A DNA stretch of 64,000 bases, taken from the NCBI RefSeq assembly GCF_016587375.1, contig NZ_BNJG01000001.1, positions 1,426,001 through 1,490,000 on the forward strand. Direction: 5' to 3'. The stretch comes from Ktedonobacter robiniae (GTDB taxonomy: Bacteria > Chloroflexota > Ktedonobacteria > Ktedonobacterales > Ktedonobacteraceae). Within the stretch, counting starts at the first letter, position 1. Each line of letters opens with the position of its first letter. The translations under genes were made by a program, and so were the position numbers. The notes under the pieces were generated by a model. It saw only the letters and a program-made list of their open reading frames with translations. It had not been told where the DNA came from and searched no databases. Positions 19,157 to 28,630 of the stretch are shown piece after piece.

Positions 19157-19216
19157 GGGGAAACAAGAATGTCGGTTGCAAACACGTGCGTTTGCAACCG
19201 ACATTCTTGTTTCCCC
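19157..19216. repeat. long palindrome with conserved GC tail (P4)
   Basis: GGGGAAACAAGAATGTCGGT through 19183 is mirrored perfectly to 19216 around ACGTGC. Eight bases further is AAGCGCCACAGGCGCGAG, the tail also found beside palindromes at 20096, 41941 and 48008. Confidence 0.8.
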
Positions 19217-19244
19217 TACCTCTAAGCGCCACAGGCGCGAGGAG

Positions 19245-20018
19245 TTAGACCCACTGGTGCAGCAGGTCCTCCAGCGAGCCTCCAATCACGACGGTATGGC
19301 CGGTGGGAAGCGAGGCATCCACTGCACTGGCGGCGATGATCTCCCCCATCTCTTCAGCGGTAGGGAGCGCGCCAATCGAGTTGCGGCGGCCATCGGCCAG
19401 GCCAGGCGCGGCGCGCTCAAGAAGCTTGGGCGTGATCGTGCCTTCAATCAGGTCACCTGTGACGACCACCAGGCGTATTCCACGAGCAGTCAGTTCCGCC
19501 AGGCGCGCGCGTAGCTCCTGCTCACCAGCATATTTGGAGGCGGCAACGGACTCATAGTTAGGAATCTGTTTTACGCGACCATACAGGTGCGCCCAGTGGC
19601 TAGTGACAAAAACGACAGCGCCCCCACGCGTCATATAGGGGAGCGCACCTTCAAGCAGAGCCACCTGGGCGTCGCGGTTGATGACCATGGGATAATCTGG
19701 ATTTGTGGTCAGGAGATCACGCTCCATGCCGCCAGAAGCATTGAGGACCAGCAGGTCAAGCGAGCCAAAGTGTTCTCCCAATGTGCTAAAGAGCCGGGCC
19801 AGGTCCTCGGCATGTGTGATATCACAGCTAAGCGCCTCGGCCTGCACTCCAAGCCCACGAGCGCTTGCCGCGACCTCTTCGGCACGCGCGGACTTATTGC
19901 GATAATTGAAGAGCACATTATAGCCGCGCGCGGCCAGGGCCAGGGTAGCAGCGGCTCCAATACCACGTGAGCCACCAGTGATCAAGGCGGTACGAGAGAT
20001 AGATGGTTCGCTTTGCAT
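19245..20018 (-). CDS. SDR-family oxidoreductase, atypical active site
   Basis: A 257-residue Rossmann-fold short-chain dehydrogenase-like protein. The cofactor motif TGGSRGIG is at residues 14-21 and the usual NAG is NASG. The catalytic serine sits in FVTSH. The expected YxxxK is not present: the lysine is in VAASK, with valine where tyrosine is normal and a tyrosine only seven residues before the lysine (YESVAASK). I recall other SDR sequences with a similar Y-E-x-V-A-x-S-K, so this may be a subfamily and not a defect. The start at 20018 is chosen for its AAAGGAAAA ribosome site; the frame extends 15 codons upstream. Substrate unknown. Confidence 0.85.
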   Translation of the reverse strand: MQSEPSISRTALITGGSRGIGAAATLALAARGYNVLFNYRNKSARAEEVAASARGLGVQAEALSCDITHAEDLARLFSTLGEHFGSLDLLVLNASGGMERDLLTTNPDYPMVINRDAQVALLEGALPYMTRGGAVVFVTSHWAHLYGRVKQIPNYESVAASKYAGEQELRARLAELTARGIRLVVVTGDLIEGTITPKLLERAAPGLADGRRNSIGALPTAEEMGEIIAASAVDASLPTGHTVVIGGSLEDLLHQWV

Positions 20019-20063
20019 GCAGTGGTTTTCCTTTATTTTCTTTTGCAACTTGTTGCGTGACAC

Positions 20064-20081
20064 CTCGCGCCTGCGGCGCTC
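20064..20081. repeat. conserved GC hairpin tail of palindrome P5
   Basis: CTCGCGCCTGCGGCGCTC is the reverse complement of GAGCGCCGCAGGCGCGAG. It stands 14 bases from the long palindrome at 20096-20162. The motif itself folds as GCGCC-GCA-GGCGC. Confidence 0.75.
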
Positions 20082-20095
20082 GCAATTTTTGTAAA

Positions 20096-20162
20096 TTTGT
20101 AAATGGATGTAGTGTTGCCTGGCGACCTTCGGTCGCCAGGCAACACTACATCCATTTACAAA
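20096..20162. terminator. 32-bp-arm palindrome (P5)
   Basis: TTTGTAAATGGATGTAGTGT through 20127 is mirrored without mismatch to 20162 around TTC. It lies between the Gfo/Idh/MocA stop at 20168 and the SDR start, both on the minus strand, so it could end the upstream transcript. Confidence 0.8.
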
Positions 20163-20167
20163 AACAA

Positions 20168-21259
20168 TCAGGCGTCGAGGGCGACTTCGCGGCCTTGCTG
20201 GGCGGAGGTATAGCAGGCATCAATGACGCGTGCACGGCGCAGGCCTTCGCTGCCATTGTGCAGTGACCAGTTGCCACTATTGATATTCTCGATAAACTGG
20301 CGCGCCACGGCCTGGTGATACTCGCCACGCGAGACCCTGGGATTGATAGTGGCGGGAGCGCCAGCCACATCGGTGTAGATGCGTAGAGTATCTTCGGTTG
20401 AGTAGTTCTGGACCTTGATCTCAGCGCCGCCCTCGGTACCATAAAGAATAATACCATAGTCATCGCCAAAGCTGCTATGCGTAGCCCAGCTAGCCTCTAG
20501 AGTGAGCGTAGCCCCGGTTGAGAGACGCATAAATGCCGTCGCCAGGTCCTCAACATTATAGTTATTCGATTTTTCGTGCTTGCCTGCATTCAGATTAAAA
20601 CCCACACCTTTTGATCCAAGTTCGCTATAAGTGGTCGCAGAAAGCGTCTTGATCTCAGGCTCGTCGAGCAGATAGAGCGCCATGTCCAGCATATGCACGC
20701 CCAGGTCGATGAGAGGGCCGCCACCAGACTTCTCCTTATTGACGAACCAGGAACCAACTCCTGGAATACCTCGGCGGCGCATCCAGTACGCCTTAGCATA
20801 ATAAATCTTACCCAGTTTCCCTTCATCGATATAGCGCTTGAGGACATGCACATCGCCGCGCTCACGATGATTAAAGACGACCTGTAAGACGCGGTTGGCC
20901 TTTGTGGCCGCCTCAACCATGGCCTCGGCATCCTTGAGTGTGTGCGCCAGGGGTTTCTCACAGAGAACATGTAGCCCCCGTTCCAGGGCCGCAAGCGCGA
21001 TTGGCGCATGCAGAAAATTCGGCACACCGATACTGACCGCGTCGAGATCATCGCGTTCAAGCAATTCTTCATAGAAGCGATAGAGATGAGGAACCTGGTA
21101 GTTCTTGCCGAGTAGCTCAAGGCGGTCCTCCTCCAGACCTGCCAGGGCCACGACCTCTACCTGGGGCAGATTGCTATAAGCCCGCAGAATTGTCTCACCA
21201 CCAAAACCTAAACCAATAACGCCTACTCGTACCTTATTTACTGGTTGCAGATCGACCAT
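20168..21259 (-). CDS. Gfo/Idh/MocA-family oxidoreductase
   Basis: A 363-residue NAD(P)-dependent sugar or inositol dehydrogenase-like protein. The N-terminal Rossmann domain has VGVIGLGFGGETIL and the family signature CEKPLAHT near residue 97. The C-terminal domain (GFO_IDH_MocA_C) includes GGGPLIDLGVHMLDMALYLL, where the DLGxH motif usually supplies catalytic Asp and His. The start has AGGAGAGG upstream. It is monocistronic or a short unit with the SDR downstream; the palindrome between them argues against read-through. The substrate cannot be named. Confidence 0.88.
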   Translation of the reverse strand: MVDLQPVNKVRVGVIGLGFGGETILRAYSNLPQVEVVALAGLEEDRLELLGKNYQVPHLYRFYEELLERDDLDAVSIGVPNFLHAPIALAALERGLHVLCEKPLAHTLKDAEAMVEAATKANRVLQVVFNHRERGDVHVLKRYIDEGKLGKIYYAKAYWMRRRGIPGVGSWFVNKEKSGGGPLIDLGVHMLDMALYLLDEPEIKTLSATTYSELGSKGVGFNLNAGKHEKSNNYNVEDLATAFMRLSTGATLTLEASWATHSSFGDDYGIILYGTEGGAEIKVQNYSTEDTLRIYTDVAGAPATINPRVSRGEYHQAVARQFIENINSGNWSLHNGSEGLRRARVIDACYTSAQQGREVALDA

Positions 21260-21365
21260 TAGAAATAGCCACCTCTCCTGATTGGTGTATACAAATGAAA
21301 AATAGAAAAACTTCTATTAAGCGATTATTATATGAGCCAGGAGGGTGCGAGAGCAAATTGTAGGG

Positions 21366-22733
21366 TCAGGCGTTTTTGTTTAGCATATGAATGGCGTGTC
21401 TCAGCGCCCCCTCTGCGCTTTCCAGCAATGTCTCGCTCAGGCCGGGATGCGCATAGAGAATTTCGCTGAGATCGGTGAGGGTTGCTCCCATCTCTAGTGC
21501 AAGGGCTACCTGGCCAATGAGATCGCCAGCCCTCGTCCCCACCAGCGTTGCGCCAAGCAATACCTCGTCATCGGCGCTGGCGATCACAAAGGCGGCTCCA
21601 TTGTCGGCGTTAAGCGTCAAGGCACGTCCATTCGCCGCGAGAGGAAAGCGGGCGCTCTTGACCTTGTAACCCGCCTGCGTCGCCTCTTCAAGCGTATAGC
21701 CAACGGAGGCAAATTCAGGCTGGGTATGGACCACGCGCGGAATGGCCAGGGGCGCGAACTGCACTCGCTGGCCAGAGAGCACCTCGGCGGCGACCTTCCC
21801 CTGCTTCATAGCCACACTGGCAAGCGGGCTGGCGCCCGTACAATCGCCCACGGCATAGATGCGCTCGGTGCTGGTCTTGAGCATAGAATCTACAGCGATG
21901 CCTCCGTATTCATTGAGACGCACTCCCGCCGCCTCCAGGTGGAGATCCTGCACACGTGGAGCAACGCCAGCCGAGAGTACCAGCGGACGCTCAGTAATGG
22001 TTGTTGGGTCAACGCGACTCTTGACCTGAATGCCTTGCTTGCGCAGTCCCGCCTGGAGCAGGCGCAACAGCGCAGGCTCGGCGGAGGCAAGCAACTGCTC
22101 CCCTGGAGTATAGAGCGTCACATGTGTTCCCAGGCGTGCAAAGACCGTCGCCAGTTCGAGCGCGATATAGTCATCACCTGAGATAGCCAGACGCTCAGGT
22201 AGTTGGGGAAGAGCCAGCGCCTGCTCAGGCGACAAAATTTCGCGCCCATCATACTCCAGCCCTGCGACTGTCACTGGCACAGCCCCGGTCGCGATGATGC
22301 AGTGGTCAAATTTGAAGCGGTGTGAGCCATGGACGCCCTCCACGCGCACCTCGCGCTCATTGATAAACCAGCCAGTGCCGGTCACCATTTCCACGCGATT
22401 GCCCGTGAGGAGCTGGCGCACGCCGTTAGAGAGCCGCGCCACTACACCCTCCTTCCAGCCCTGCATCGTAGACCAGTCAAAGGTCGTTGTCTCAACGTGT
22501 ATGCCAAAGGGAGCCAGCTCGCTGACCTGAGACTGGCTATAGCGCTCGCTGGCCGAGAGCAGAGCTTTAAGGGGAATACAGCCGCGATTGAGGCAGGTGC
22601 CTCCCGCGGCGCCTGGATCTATCAGCGTCACATGACGACCACATTGGGCGGCGCGAATAGCGGCCACGTAGCCGCCGGGACCCGCGCCCAACACCAGGAC
22701 GTCGACAGCGGTGGTTACATCACCTACAACCAT
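21366..22733 (-). CDS. lpdA: dihydrolipoyl dehydrogenase (E3)
   Basis: A 455-residue FAD flavoprotein that reoxidises the lipoyl groups of the 2-oxoacid dehydrogenase complex with NAD+. It has the FAD motif LGAGPGGYVAAIRAAQ, the redox-active disulphide GGTCLNRGCIP near residue 46, the second FAD motif YAVGDCTG, and the C-terminal dimer region with HPGLSE, where the catalytic His-Glu pair normally reads HPTxxE, so the Thr is replaced by Gly. GAAAGAGG precedes the start. It is the last gene of the E1alpha-E1beta-E2-E3 series. A family A-like repeat lies between it and E2. Confidence 0.92.
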   Translation of the reverse strand: MVVGDVTTAVDVLVLGAGPGGYVAAIRAAQCGRHVTLIDPGAAGGTCLNRGCIPLKALLSASERYSQSQVSELAPFGIHVETTTFDWSTMQGWKEGVVARLSNGVRQLLTGNRVEMVTGTGWFINEREVRVEGVHGSHRFKFDHCIIATGAVPVTVAGLEYDGREILSPEQALALPQLPERLAISGDDYIALELATVFARLGTHVTLYTPGEQLLASAEPALLRLLQAGLRKQGIQVKSRVDPTTITERPLVLSAGVAPRVQDLHLEAAGVRLNEYGGIAVDSMLKTSTERIYAVGDCTGASPLASVAMKQGKVAAEVLSGQRVQFAPLAIPRVVHTQPEFASVGYTLEEATQAGYKVKSARFPLAANGRALTLNADNGAAFVIASADDEVLLGATLVGTRAGDLIGQVALALEMGATLTDLSEILYAHPGLSETLLESAEGALRHAIHMLNKNA

Positions 22734-22770
22734 ACAGAGACCTCTTTCTAAGCTAGAGAAGCACGCACCA

Positions 22771-22829
22771 AATATGTAAAGGACCCGCTGCTAACCCCCA
22801 TTCGGGGGCAAGCGCACGCGCCTACATAT
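22771..22829. repeat. family A-like repeat, copy A6
   Basis: Short arms ATATGTA/TACATAT enclose CTGCTAA, the CCCCCATTCGGGGG hairpin, and CAAGCGCACGCGCC. The core hairpin is shared with families A and B. It lies in the E2-E3 gap of the dehydrogenase genes. Confidence 0.6.
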
Positions 22830-22844
22830 GAGGGGCAGGGGCGC

Positions 22845-24137
22845 CTATGCCATGTCCAGCATGATTTGTTGTGGCTGCTCAATCAGGGCCTTTAAGCGGC
22901 CCAGGAAGCGGCCAGCCTGCGCGCCATCGATCAAGCGGTGATCAAAAGAGAGCGCCAGCGGCATGGTTGGACGCGCCTGAACCTGTCCGTCCACCAGCAC
23001 CAGCTTCTCCTGAATACGCCCCACGGCGAGAATGGCGGCCTCAGGATAGTTGATAATAGGTGTGCCGCTACTACCGCCAAACCCACCGACATTATTCAAG
23101 GTAAAGGTGCTGCCAGAGAGTTCTGGTAGAGACAGTTTGCGCTGCTTCGCTCCCTCGACCAGGTGCTCCAGGCACTGCGCGATCTCTAGTAACGTCAGGT
23201 GGTCGGCATCGCGCAAGACAGGGACCAGCAAGCCCTCGGGCGAGTCGGTCGCGATGCCTATATGATAAACACGCTTGTAGACGATCTCGCGACTCTTCTC
23301 ATCCAGGCTGGCATTAAAGATAGGAAACTCTTTCAGCACAGGGATCAGGAGCTTGACGAGGAGGGGCATATAGGTAAAACGCGCACCGCGCTGCTCCGCC
23401 GCAGGCTTGAGCGTCGAGCGCAGGGTCACCAGCGCGCTACAATCGACCTCGTCAAAGGCGGTCGCATGCGGAATTGTGCGCCAGGAGAGCTCCATACGCT
23501 CGGCGATGCGTTTGCGCAGGCCCGTCAGTGGCTGGCGCTCCTCCGCCGCTTCGCTGCCAGACACGATATGGACAGTCCCATTGCGGGAACTATTCGTGGC
23601 GGGGCGCGGGGCGGCCTCGGACCTGGTCTCCGGCTGTTGTCGTGGCTGCTTAAGAAAGGTCTCTAGATCCTGCATCGTCACGCGGCCATGCGAGGCCGAA
23701 GCCGGGACTTGTGCCAGGTCGATGTTCAGCTCAAAGGCGCGTTTGCGCACCGCGGGCGCGGCGAGCACGCGCAGCCTGCCAGATTGAGGCGAGATATCGT
23801 GCGGCGCCTCTCGCTCTCGAACAGCGGTGGATGTTCCGCGCACGGGCTGCGTGGCCTGAGCGGTCTTGCTCTGAGAGGAGGTAGCGACAGAGGATGCAGG
23901 TGACGAAGGTTCAAAGGAGACCAGGCGCGCCCCTACCTTCGCGACCTCGCCCGCGGGCACGTAGATCTCCGCAACCTTGCCCGCCACGGGAGCGGGAATC
24001 TCCATCACGGCCTTGTCGCTCTCCACCTGCACCATTGGCTGGTCTAACTTGACTGTCTCACCAGGCTGTACCAGCCAGCGCACAACCTCGGCCTCCTCCA
24101 TCCCCTCTCCCAGGTCGGGTAAACGAAATTCTTCCAT
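22845..24137 (-). CDS. 2-oxoacid dehydrogenase acyltransferase (E2)
   Basis: A 430-residue dihydrolipoamide acyltransferase forming the core of the complex. One lipoyl domain (residues 1-80) carries the lipoylated lysine in ESDKAVMEI. A Pro/Ser/Thr-rich linker leads to a peripheral subunit-binding domain at about 125-165 (LAAPAVRKRAFELNIDL). The catalytic domain (about 205-430) ends with SFDHRLIDGAQAG, whose His and Asp form the HxxxDG active site. The start at 24137 has GGAGAG six bases upstream; the frame runs another 40 codons upstream through a hairpin and is not used. Acetyl or branched-chain acyl specificity cannot be settled. Confidence 0.92.
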   Translation of the reverse strand: MEEFRLPDLGEGMEEAEVVRWLVQPGETVKLDQPMVQVESDKAVMEIPAPVAGKVAEIYVPAGEVAKVGARLVSFEPSSPASSVATSSQSKTAQATQPVRGTSTAVREREAPHDISPQSGRLRVLAAPAVRKRAFELNIDLAQVPASASHGRVTMQDLETFLKQPRQQPETRSEAAPRPATNSSRNGTVHIVSGSEAAEERQPLTGLRKRIAERMELSWRTIPHATAFDEVDCSALVTLRSTLKPAAEQRGARFTYMPLLVKLLIPVLKEFPIFNASLDEKSREIVYKRVYHIGIATDSPEGLLVPVLRDADHLTLLEIAQCLEHLVEGAKQRKLSLPELSGSTFTLNNVGGFGGSSGTPIINYPEAAILAVGRIQEKLVLVDGQVQARPTMPLALSFDHRLIDGAQAGRFLGRLKALIEQPQQIMLDMA

Positions 24138-24321
24138 CGGTTCTCTCCGATTATTTTCTCTTTTCCCTGCTCGACGCCTGCGGCGTCGAGCAGGGAGGAA
24201 TAAAAAGTGTTTTTTCGGGGCACCCCGAGCCCCGGCAGGAGGGAGGCCCTCCTGCACCTCCCTTTTATCAGATTAAGGGGAGGAATTTGTGGGAATCCTC
24301 CTGCGCCTCCACTTTCAGGCT
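24138..24321. repeat. E1beta-E2 spacer hairpins
   Basis: Two hairpins sit in the leader of E2. CCCTGCTCGACGCC/GGCGTCGAGCAGGG with a TGC loop spans 24165-24195, and GCAGGAGGG/CCCTCCTGC near 24236-24256, followed by ACCTCCCTTTT, resembles the second half of family D. They may lower E2-E3 expression relative to E1 or protect RNA ends. Confidence 0.65.
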
Positions 24322-25299
24322 TTATGGTTCGAGCACCCGTTTGAGGGCATCAAAGACGCGGGCGGGAGTGGGGAGATAGTAATCCTCCTGGCCGGGCACA
24401 GGGAAGGGTGTATCATAGCCAGTCACGCGCTCGACAGGCTTGAGCAGGGAGTAGAGACATGAATCATTAATGATAGAGACAACCTCGGCACCGACTCCGC
24501 CAGCGCGCGGCGCCTCGTGTACCACTACGGCGCGCCCCGTTTTCTCGACAGACGAGACGATGGTTTCTTCATCAAGCGGCCAGATGGTACGGAGATCGAT
24601 AATCTCGACGCTAGCACCTAGTTCTGCCTGTGCACGCCTGGCGGCCTCTTGCGCCACGGGAACCATCGCGCCATAGGCGATCAGGCTAATATCCTGGCCC
24701 TCCTGCACCACACCAGCTTTACCCAGTGGGATGGTATAGTGTTCCTCAGGCGTCTCCTGGCGGAATGAGCGGTAGAGCTTGATGTTCTCCAGAAAGAGCA
24801 CTGGATCGGGATCGGCCACGGCAGAGGCCAACAGGCCTTTCGCGTCATAGGGATTGGATGGGAGCACGACTTTGATGCCCGGCGTCTGCATAAAAATCCC
24901 TTCCAGGCTGTCGGAATGCAGTTCCGGGGTGCGCACGCCTCCACCATAGGGGGCGCGCACTACCAGGGGGCAGGTGTAGACGCCAGCCGAGCGAAAACGT
25001 ATGCGCGCAGCCTGGGTGACAAGCTGGCTCATACAGAGATAGAGGAAACCGGCAAACTGGATTTCGGCAATCGGGCGCATCCCATACACCGCCATACCAA
25101 CCGAGCTACCGATAATAGCCGACTCCGCGAGCGGTGTATCAAAGACGCGCTGCTCACCAAAGCGCCGCTGTAGGCCCTCGGTAACCCGGAAGACGCCCCC
25201 ATTGGCACCAATATCCTGTCCCAACAACACAATCTGCCTATCCCGCTCTAGCTCCAGGGCCAGGGCACTATTCAAGGCCTCAATCATCGTCATCTGCAT
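24322..25299 (-). CDS. 2-oxoacid dehydrogenase E1 beta subunit
   Basis: A 325-residue thiamine-diphosphate dependent subunit. It shows the usual E1beta landmarks: LLGQDIGANGGVFRVTEGL, then FDTPLAESAIIGSSVGMAVYGMRPIAEIQF, the cation site near RIRFRSAG, and a C-terminal GYDTPFPVPGQEDYYLPTP-like stretch that helps contact E2. GGGAG lies upstream of the start, and only six bases separate it from the E1alpha stop, so the two subunits are co-translated. The E1beta family covers pyruvate and branched-chain 2-oxoacid enzymes. Confidence 0.92.
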   Translation of the reverse strand: MQMTMIEALNSALALELERDRQIVLLGQDIGANGGVFRVTEGLQRRFGEQRVFDTPLAESAIIGSSVGMAVYGMRPIAEIQFAGFLYLCMSQLVTQAARIRFRSAGVYTCPLVVRAPYGGGVRTPELHSDSLEGIFMQTPGIKVVLPSNPYDAKGLLASAVADPDPVLFLENIKLYRSFRQETPEEHYTIPLGKAGVVQEGQDISLIAYGAMVPVAQEAARRAQAELGASVEIIDLRTIWPLDEETIVSSVEKTGRAVVVHEAPRAGGVGAEVVSIINDSCLYSLLKPVERVTGYDTPFPVPGQEDYYLPTPARVFDALKRVLEP

Positions 25300-25305
25300 C
25301 GTGGC

Positions 25306-26394
25306 TTACTCCCTTCCATCCTGGCGCTGGCGCATATAGTGGAGAAGATCCTCGCGCTGGGCCTGCAAGCGTGGTGAAAGCCCCTCACCCATCCAGTCAA
25401 AAAAGGCCTCCGGCGCATTGGGCGGCATCGCCAGCGCCTCACTCGCTGCCTGGTTGATCTCATCCTCAAGCTCACGCTGCATCTCCTGGTCCTGGGCCTC
25501 GGTCAGTATCTCTTGTGAGAAGAGCAGGCGACGCAGGCGTGTGATGGGATCTTTCCCCTGCCAGGAGGCAACTTCTTGGGCGTCACGATAGCGCGTGGGA
25601 TCATCGGCGGTCGTATGCGCACCGATGCGATAGGTCAGTGTCTCAATCAGTGTAGGGCCAGCCCCCGAGCGCGCTCGCTCAACGGCCTGCCGCATCACAT
25701 CATAGACAGCAAGGATATCATTGCCATCCACCAGATGAGAAGGAATGCCGAAGCCGAGACCACGCGCGGCAAAGGAGGGCGCGGCAGACTGACGATGGCG
25801 CGGCACGCTGATCGCCCAGCCATTGTTCTGCACTACCAGTACCACGGGTGCCTGAAAGACGCCCGCGAAGTTCAGCGCCTCGTTAAAATCGCCTTCAGAG
25901 GTCGCACCGTCGCCACAGACACCTACCGCGACTGCCGGGTCGCCCGACAGCTTCGCGCCCATAGCCAGCCCTACAGCATGCAGCATCTGCGTTCCAATGA
26001 CGATCTGGATGGGGAGGCAGTGGGTCTCCCTGGGATAGCTCGGCGTAAAGCCACGGAAAGAGTAAATCAGGGTGGTGAGCGGCACACCTTTGACGATGTG
26101 CGAGGCAATCTCGCGGTAGGAGGTCGCGAGCCAATCCTGGGGCTGGAGCGGCACAGCCAGGCCCACAGCCGTTGCCTCCTGACCCAGTAGCGAACCGAAT
26201 GTGGTAGCGCGCCCCTGGCGTTGGAGCGCGATTATCTTATTTGAGAAGATACGTGCCTGGCTCATCGCACGGTAAAAGCCCAGGAGGGTCTCCGAGGGCG
26301 AGGGTCCCAGGTCAGGCATAGGTCCAACAAGCTGGCCCTCCTCATTGAGGAGTTGATAGGGGACCAGGGAAGTATCTATCTGTTGCGTCGTCAC
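25306..26394 (-). CDS. 2-oxoacid dehydrogenase E1 alpha subunit
   Basis: A 362-residue subunit that binds thiamine diphosphate and decarboxylates the 2-oxoacid. The cofactor motif GDGATSEGDFNEALNFAGVF...NNGWAIS is complete. The loop RIGAHTTADDPTRYR, which lines the channel and in some complexes holds phosphorylated serines, is present with threonines. The sequence style resembles Bacillus-type PdhA, and the C-terminus is basic and coiled. It is the first gene of the four-gene unit. Pyruvate dehydrogenase is my first choice; a branched-chain enzyme is the alternative, and the nearby leucine genes do not decide it. Confidence 0.9.
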   Translation of the reverse strand: MTTQQIDTSLVPYQLLNEEGQLVGPMPDLGPSPSETLLGFYRAMSQARIFSNKIIALQRQGRATTFGSLLGQEATAVGLAVPLQPQDWLATSYREIASHIVKGVPLTTLIYSFRGFTPSYPRETHCLPIQIVIGTQMLHAVGLAMGAKLSGDPAVAVGVCGDGATSEGDFNEALNFAGVFQAPVVLVVQNNGWAISVPRHRQSAAPSFAARGLGFGIPSHLVDGNDILAVYDVMRQAVERARSGAGPTLIETLTYRIGAHTTADDPTRYRDAQEVASWQGKDPITRLRRLLFSQEILTEAQDQEMQRELEDEINQAASEALAMPPNAPEAFFDWMGEGLSPRLQAQREDLLHYMRQRQDGRE

Positions 26395-26421
26395 GAGCGA
26401 CTCCTTCTAGTGAAATAAGGG

Positions 26422-26526
26422 TGTGTAGGGTCTATGCTTGCATGGACTCCAAGCGCAGCGATCTTGCCTGCGCCAGGGTATCGACCATTGGGCAGGAGAG
26501 TCCATGCAAGGCATGGACCCTACACA
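26422..26526. repeat. family C paired repeat, copy C3
   Basis: TGTGTAGGGTCTATGCTTGC and the following CATGGACTC face GAGTCCATGCAAGGCATGGA and CCCTACACA in inverted order, about 46 bases apart. Each half is itself a palindrome preceded by GTAG. It lies between leuD and the E1alpha gene. Confidence 0.85.
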
Positions 26527-26551
26527 GTTGAGGTGCACGTCGTGTTAGTAA

Positions 26552-27178
26552 TCAAGAGGCGGGCGCGGCGAAGAGCCAGGGGGCCTCCTCGCGCCTACGC
26601 TGTTCATAGTCCGAGATATCTGTGGTATGCGAAAGCGTCCAGCCAATATTGTCGAGGCCATTGAGCAGAGCATGTTTCTTAAAGGTATCGATCTCAAAGC
26701 GCAGGATGCCGCCATCAGGCTTCGTCACGGTCTGTGCCGCCAGGTCAACCTGCAAGGTATAGCCTTCCTGGGCCTCGACCTCGTCAAAAAGCTGGCGCAC
26801 CGTGGCCTCATCTAGCGTGATGGGTAACATGCCATTGTTGAAGCAGTTGTTATAGAAAATATCGGCGAAGCTATGCGCGATCAGGCAACGAAAACCATAC
26901 TCCAGAATGGCCCAGGGAGCGTGCTCACGCGAAGAGCCACAGCCGAAATTATCGTCACTCAGCAGGATACTGGCCCCTTGATAGCGAGGCTGATTGAGCA
27001 CAAATTCAGGGTTGGGTGTCTTATCATCGCCCTGGTAGCGCCAGTTGGCGAAGAGCGCGGACGCGAAGCCACTACGGCGAATGGTCTTGAGAAAGCGCGC
27101 TGGCGTAATCTCATCGGTATTGACATTGGTGCGGTCCAGGGGGGCAACCAGACCCGTCAATGTGGTAAATGGTTCCAT
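26552..27178 (-). CDS. leuD: 3-isopropylmalate dehydratase small subunit
   Basis: A 208-residue swivel subunit of isopropylmalate isomerase, which converts 2- to 3-isopropylmalate in leucine synthesis. It opens with [19 protein letters not shown] and has the substrate-recognition loop [16 protein letters not shown]. Length is normal. The start at 27178 (MEPFTTLTG) has AGGAGAG ten bases upstream; a longer frame overlaps the end of leuC and is not used. The 17-bp gap after leuC shows co-transcription, as needed for an obligate heterodimer. Confidence 0.95.
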   Translation of the reverse strand: MEPFTTLTGLVAPLDRTNVNTDEITPARFLKTIRRSGFASALFANWRYQGDDKTPNPEFVLNQPRYQGASILLSDDNFGCGSSREHAPWAILEYGFRCLIAHSFADIFYNNCFNNGMLPITLDEATVRQLFDEVEAQEGYTLQVDLAAQTVTKPDGGILRFEIDTFKKHALLNGLDNIGWTLSHTTDISDYEQRRREEAPWLFAAPAS

Positions 27179-27195
27179 AGAATGTATCTCTCCTC

Positions 27196-28605
27196 TTAGT
27201 CCAGGGTTCGAATGTCGACAAAGTGGCCGGCGCAAGCAGCAGCTGCCGCCATGGCAGGACTGACCAGGTGCGTGCGTCCGCCGCGTCCCTGGCGACCCTC
27301 AAAGTTACGATTGGAGGTGCTGGCACAGCGCTCACCAGCGGAGAGGCGGTCGCCGTTCATGGCGATACACATGCTACACCCAGCCTCACGCCACTCAAAA
27401 CCAGCCTCACGGAAGATATCGGCAAGCCCCTCCTCTTCGGCCTGGCGGCGCACCTGCATAGATCCTGGTACGACCATGGCGCGCACCGTGGAAGCGACGT
27501 GCCTCCCCTTGATATACTGCGCAGCCAGGCGCAAGTCCTCCAGGCGCGAGTTGGTACAGGAACCGATGAACACGGTATTGAGCTGGATATCCTCGATCCG
27601 CTGACCGGGCTGAAGATCCATATACGCCAGTGCACGCTCCATCGCCTGGCGCTTCACGGGATCTTGCTCCTGGGCTGGATCGGGCACCACGCCGCTCACA
27701 TCGGCGACCATGCCTGGATTTGTGCCCCAGGTGACCTGGGGGGCCAGGCCCTCCACATGCACCTCGTACACGGCATCAAACGTCGCGCCGGGATCCGAGG
27801 GCAACAGCTTCCAGGTCGCAACCGCCTGCTCAAAGAGCTCACCCTGGGGAGCATAGGGGCGTCCCGTGATATAGGCAAAGGTGGTCTCGTCGGGAGCGAC
27901 CATACCCGCGCGCGCACCGGCCTCAATCGCCAGGTTACATAGCGTCATGCGTCCCTCCATCGAGAGAGCGCGCACGGTCGAACCACTAAACTCGATTACA
28001 TGCCCGGTACCCACGCCAGTCCCTAGTTGGCCAATGACGTAGAGCGCCACATCCTTCGCCGTCACACCTGGCGAGAGGTGGCCCTCAATGCGAATATTCA
28101 TGGTCTTCGGCCTGTTCTGCAAGAGACACTGCGTCGCCAGCACATGCTCGACCTCGCTGGTGCCAATTCCAATGGCGAAGACGCCGAGCGCGCCGTGCGT
28201 CGAGGTATGCGAATCACCACAGACCAGGGTCATTCCAGGTAGCGTCAAGCCCAATTCGGGGCCAATGATATGTACGATTCCCTGGTGCGCGTCCTGCATA
28301 TCAAAGAGTGTCAGGCCAAAGTCGCGCGCGTTCTGCTCCAGAGTGGTGATACAGAGCGCGCTCTCGTTATCGACGACATCGAGCATGCGGCGTCCAGTCA
28401 CCGTGGGAACGTTATGATCAAGCACGGCCACGGTGGCATCCGGGCGACGCACAGTACGGCCAGTTGTACGCAGGCCAGCAAAGGCCTGGGGCGAGGTCGC
28501 TTCGTGGACGAGGTGGCGATCAATATAGAGCAGCGTCGACTCGCCCGACACGGCGCGAACCACGTGGGCATCCCAGATCTTATCGAACATTGTCTTTGGC
28601 ATCAT
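27196..28605 (-). CDS. leuC: 3-isopropylmalate dehydratase large subunit
   Basis: A 469-residue aconitase-like subunit that carries the catalytic 4Fe-4S cluster. The three cluster cysteines lie in [10 protein letters not shown] and GCSMC, and [23 protein letters not shown] and the ending [21 protein letters not shown] are typical. The start has tandem ATGs (28605 and 28602) behind GGAGAG; the first is given. The frame runs upstream into a family B repeat and is not used there. Partner LeuD follows after 17 bp. Confidence 0.96.
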   Translation of the reverse strand: MMPKTMFDKIWDAHVVRAVSGESTLLYIDRHLVHEATSPQAFAGLRTTGRTVRRPDATVAVLDHNVPTVTGRRMLDVVDNESALCITTLEQNARDFGLTLFDMQDAHQGIVHIIGPELGLTLPGMTLVCGDSHTSTHGALGVFAIGIGTSEVEHVLATQCLLQNRPKTMNIRIEGHLSPGVTAKDVALYVIGQLGTGVGTGHVIEFSGSTVRALSMEGRMTLCNLAIEAGARAGMVAPDETTFAYITGRPYAPQGELFEQAVATWKLLPSDPGATFDAVYEVHVEGLAPQVTWGTNPGMVADVSGVVPDPAQEQDPVKRQAMERALAYMDLQPGQRIEDIQLNTVFIGSCTNSRLEDLRLAAQYIKGRHVASTVRAMVVPGSMQVRRQAEEEGLADIFREAGFEWREAGCSMCIAMNGDRLSAGERCASTSNRNFEGRQGRGGRTHLVSPAMAAAAACAGHFVDIRTLD

Positions 28606-28630
28606 CACATCTCTCCATTGGTGATCGTAT

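Larger units (their letters stand above)
18960..19244. other. intergenic region with family D repeat and a long hairpin
   Basis: It holds the permease leader, a family D element (19077-19150), a 27-bp-arm hairpin (19157-19216) and the conserved AAGCGCCACAGGCGCGAG tail (19224-19241) that abuts the SDR stop. No gene is seen. Confidence 0.65.
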
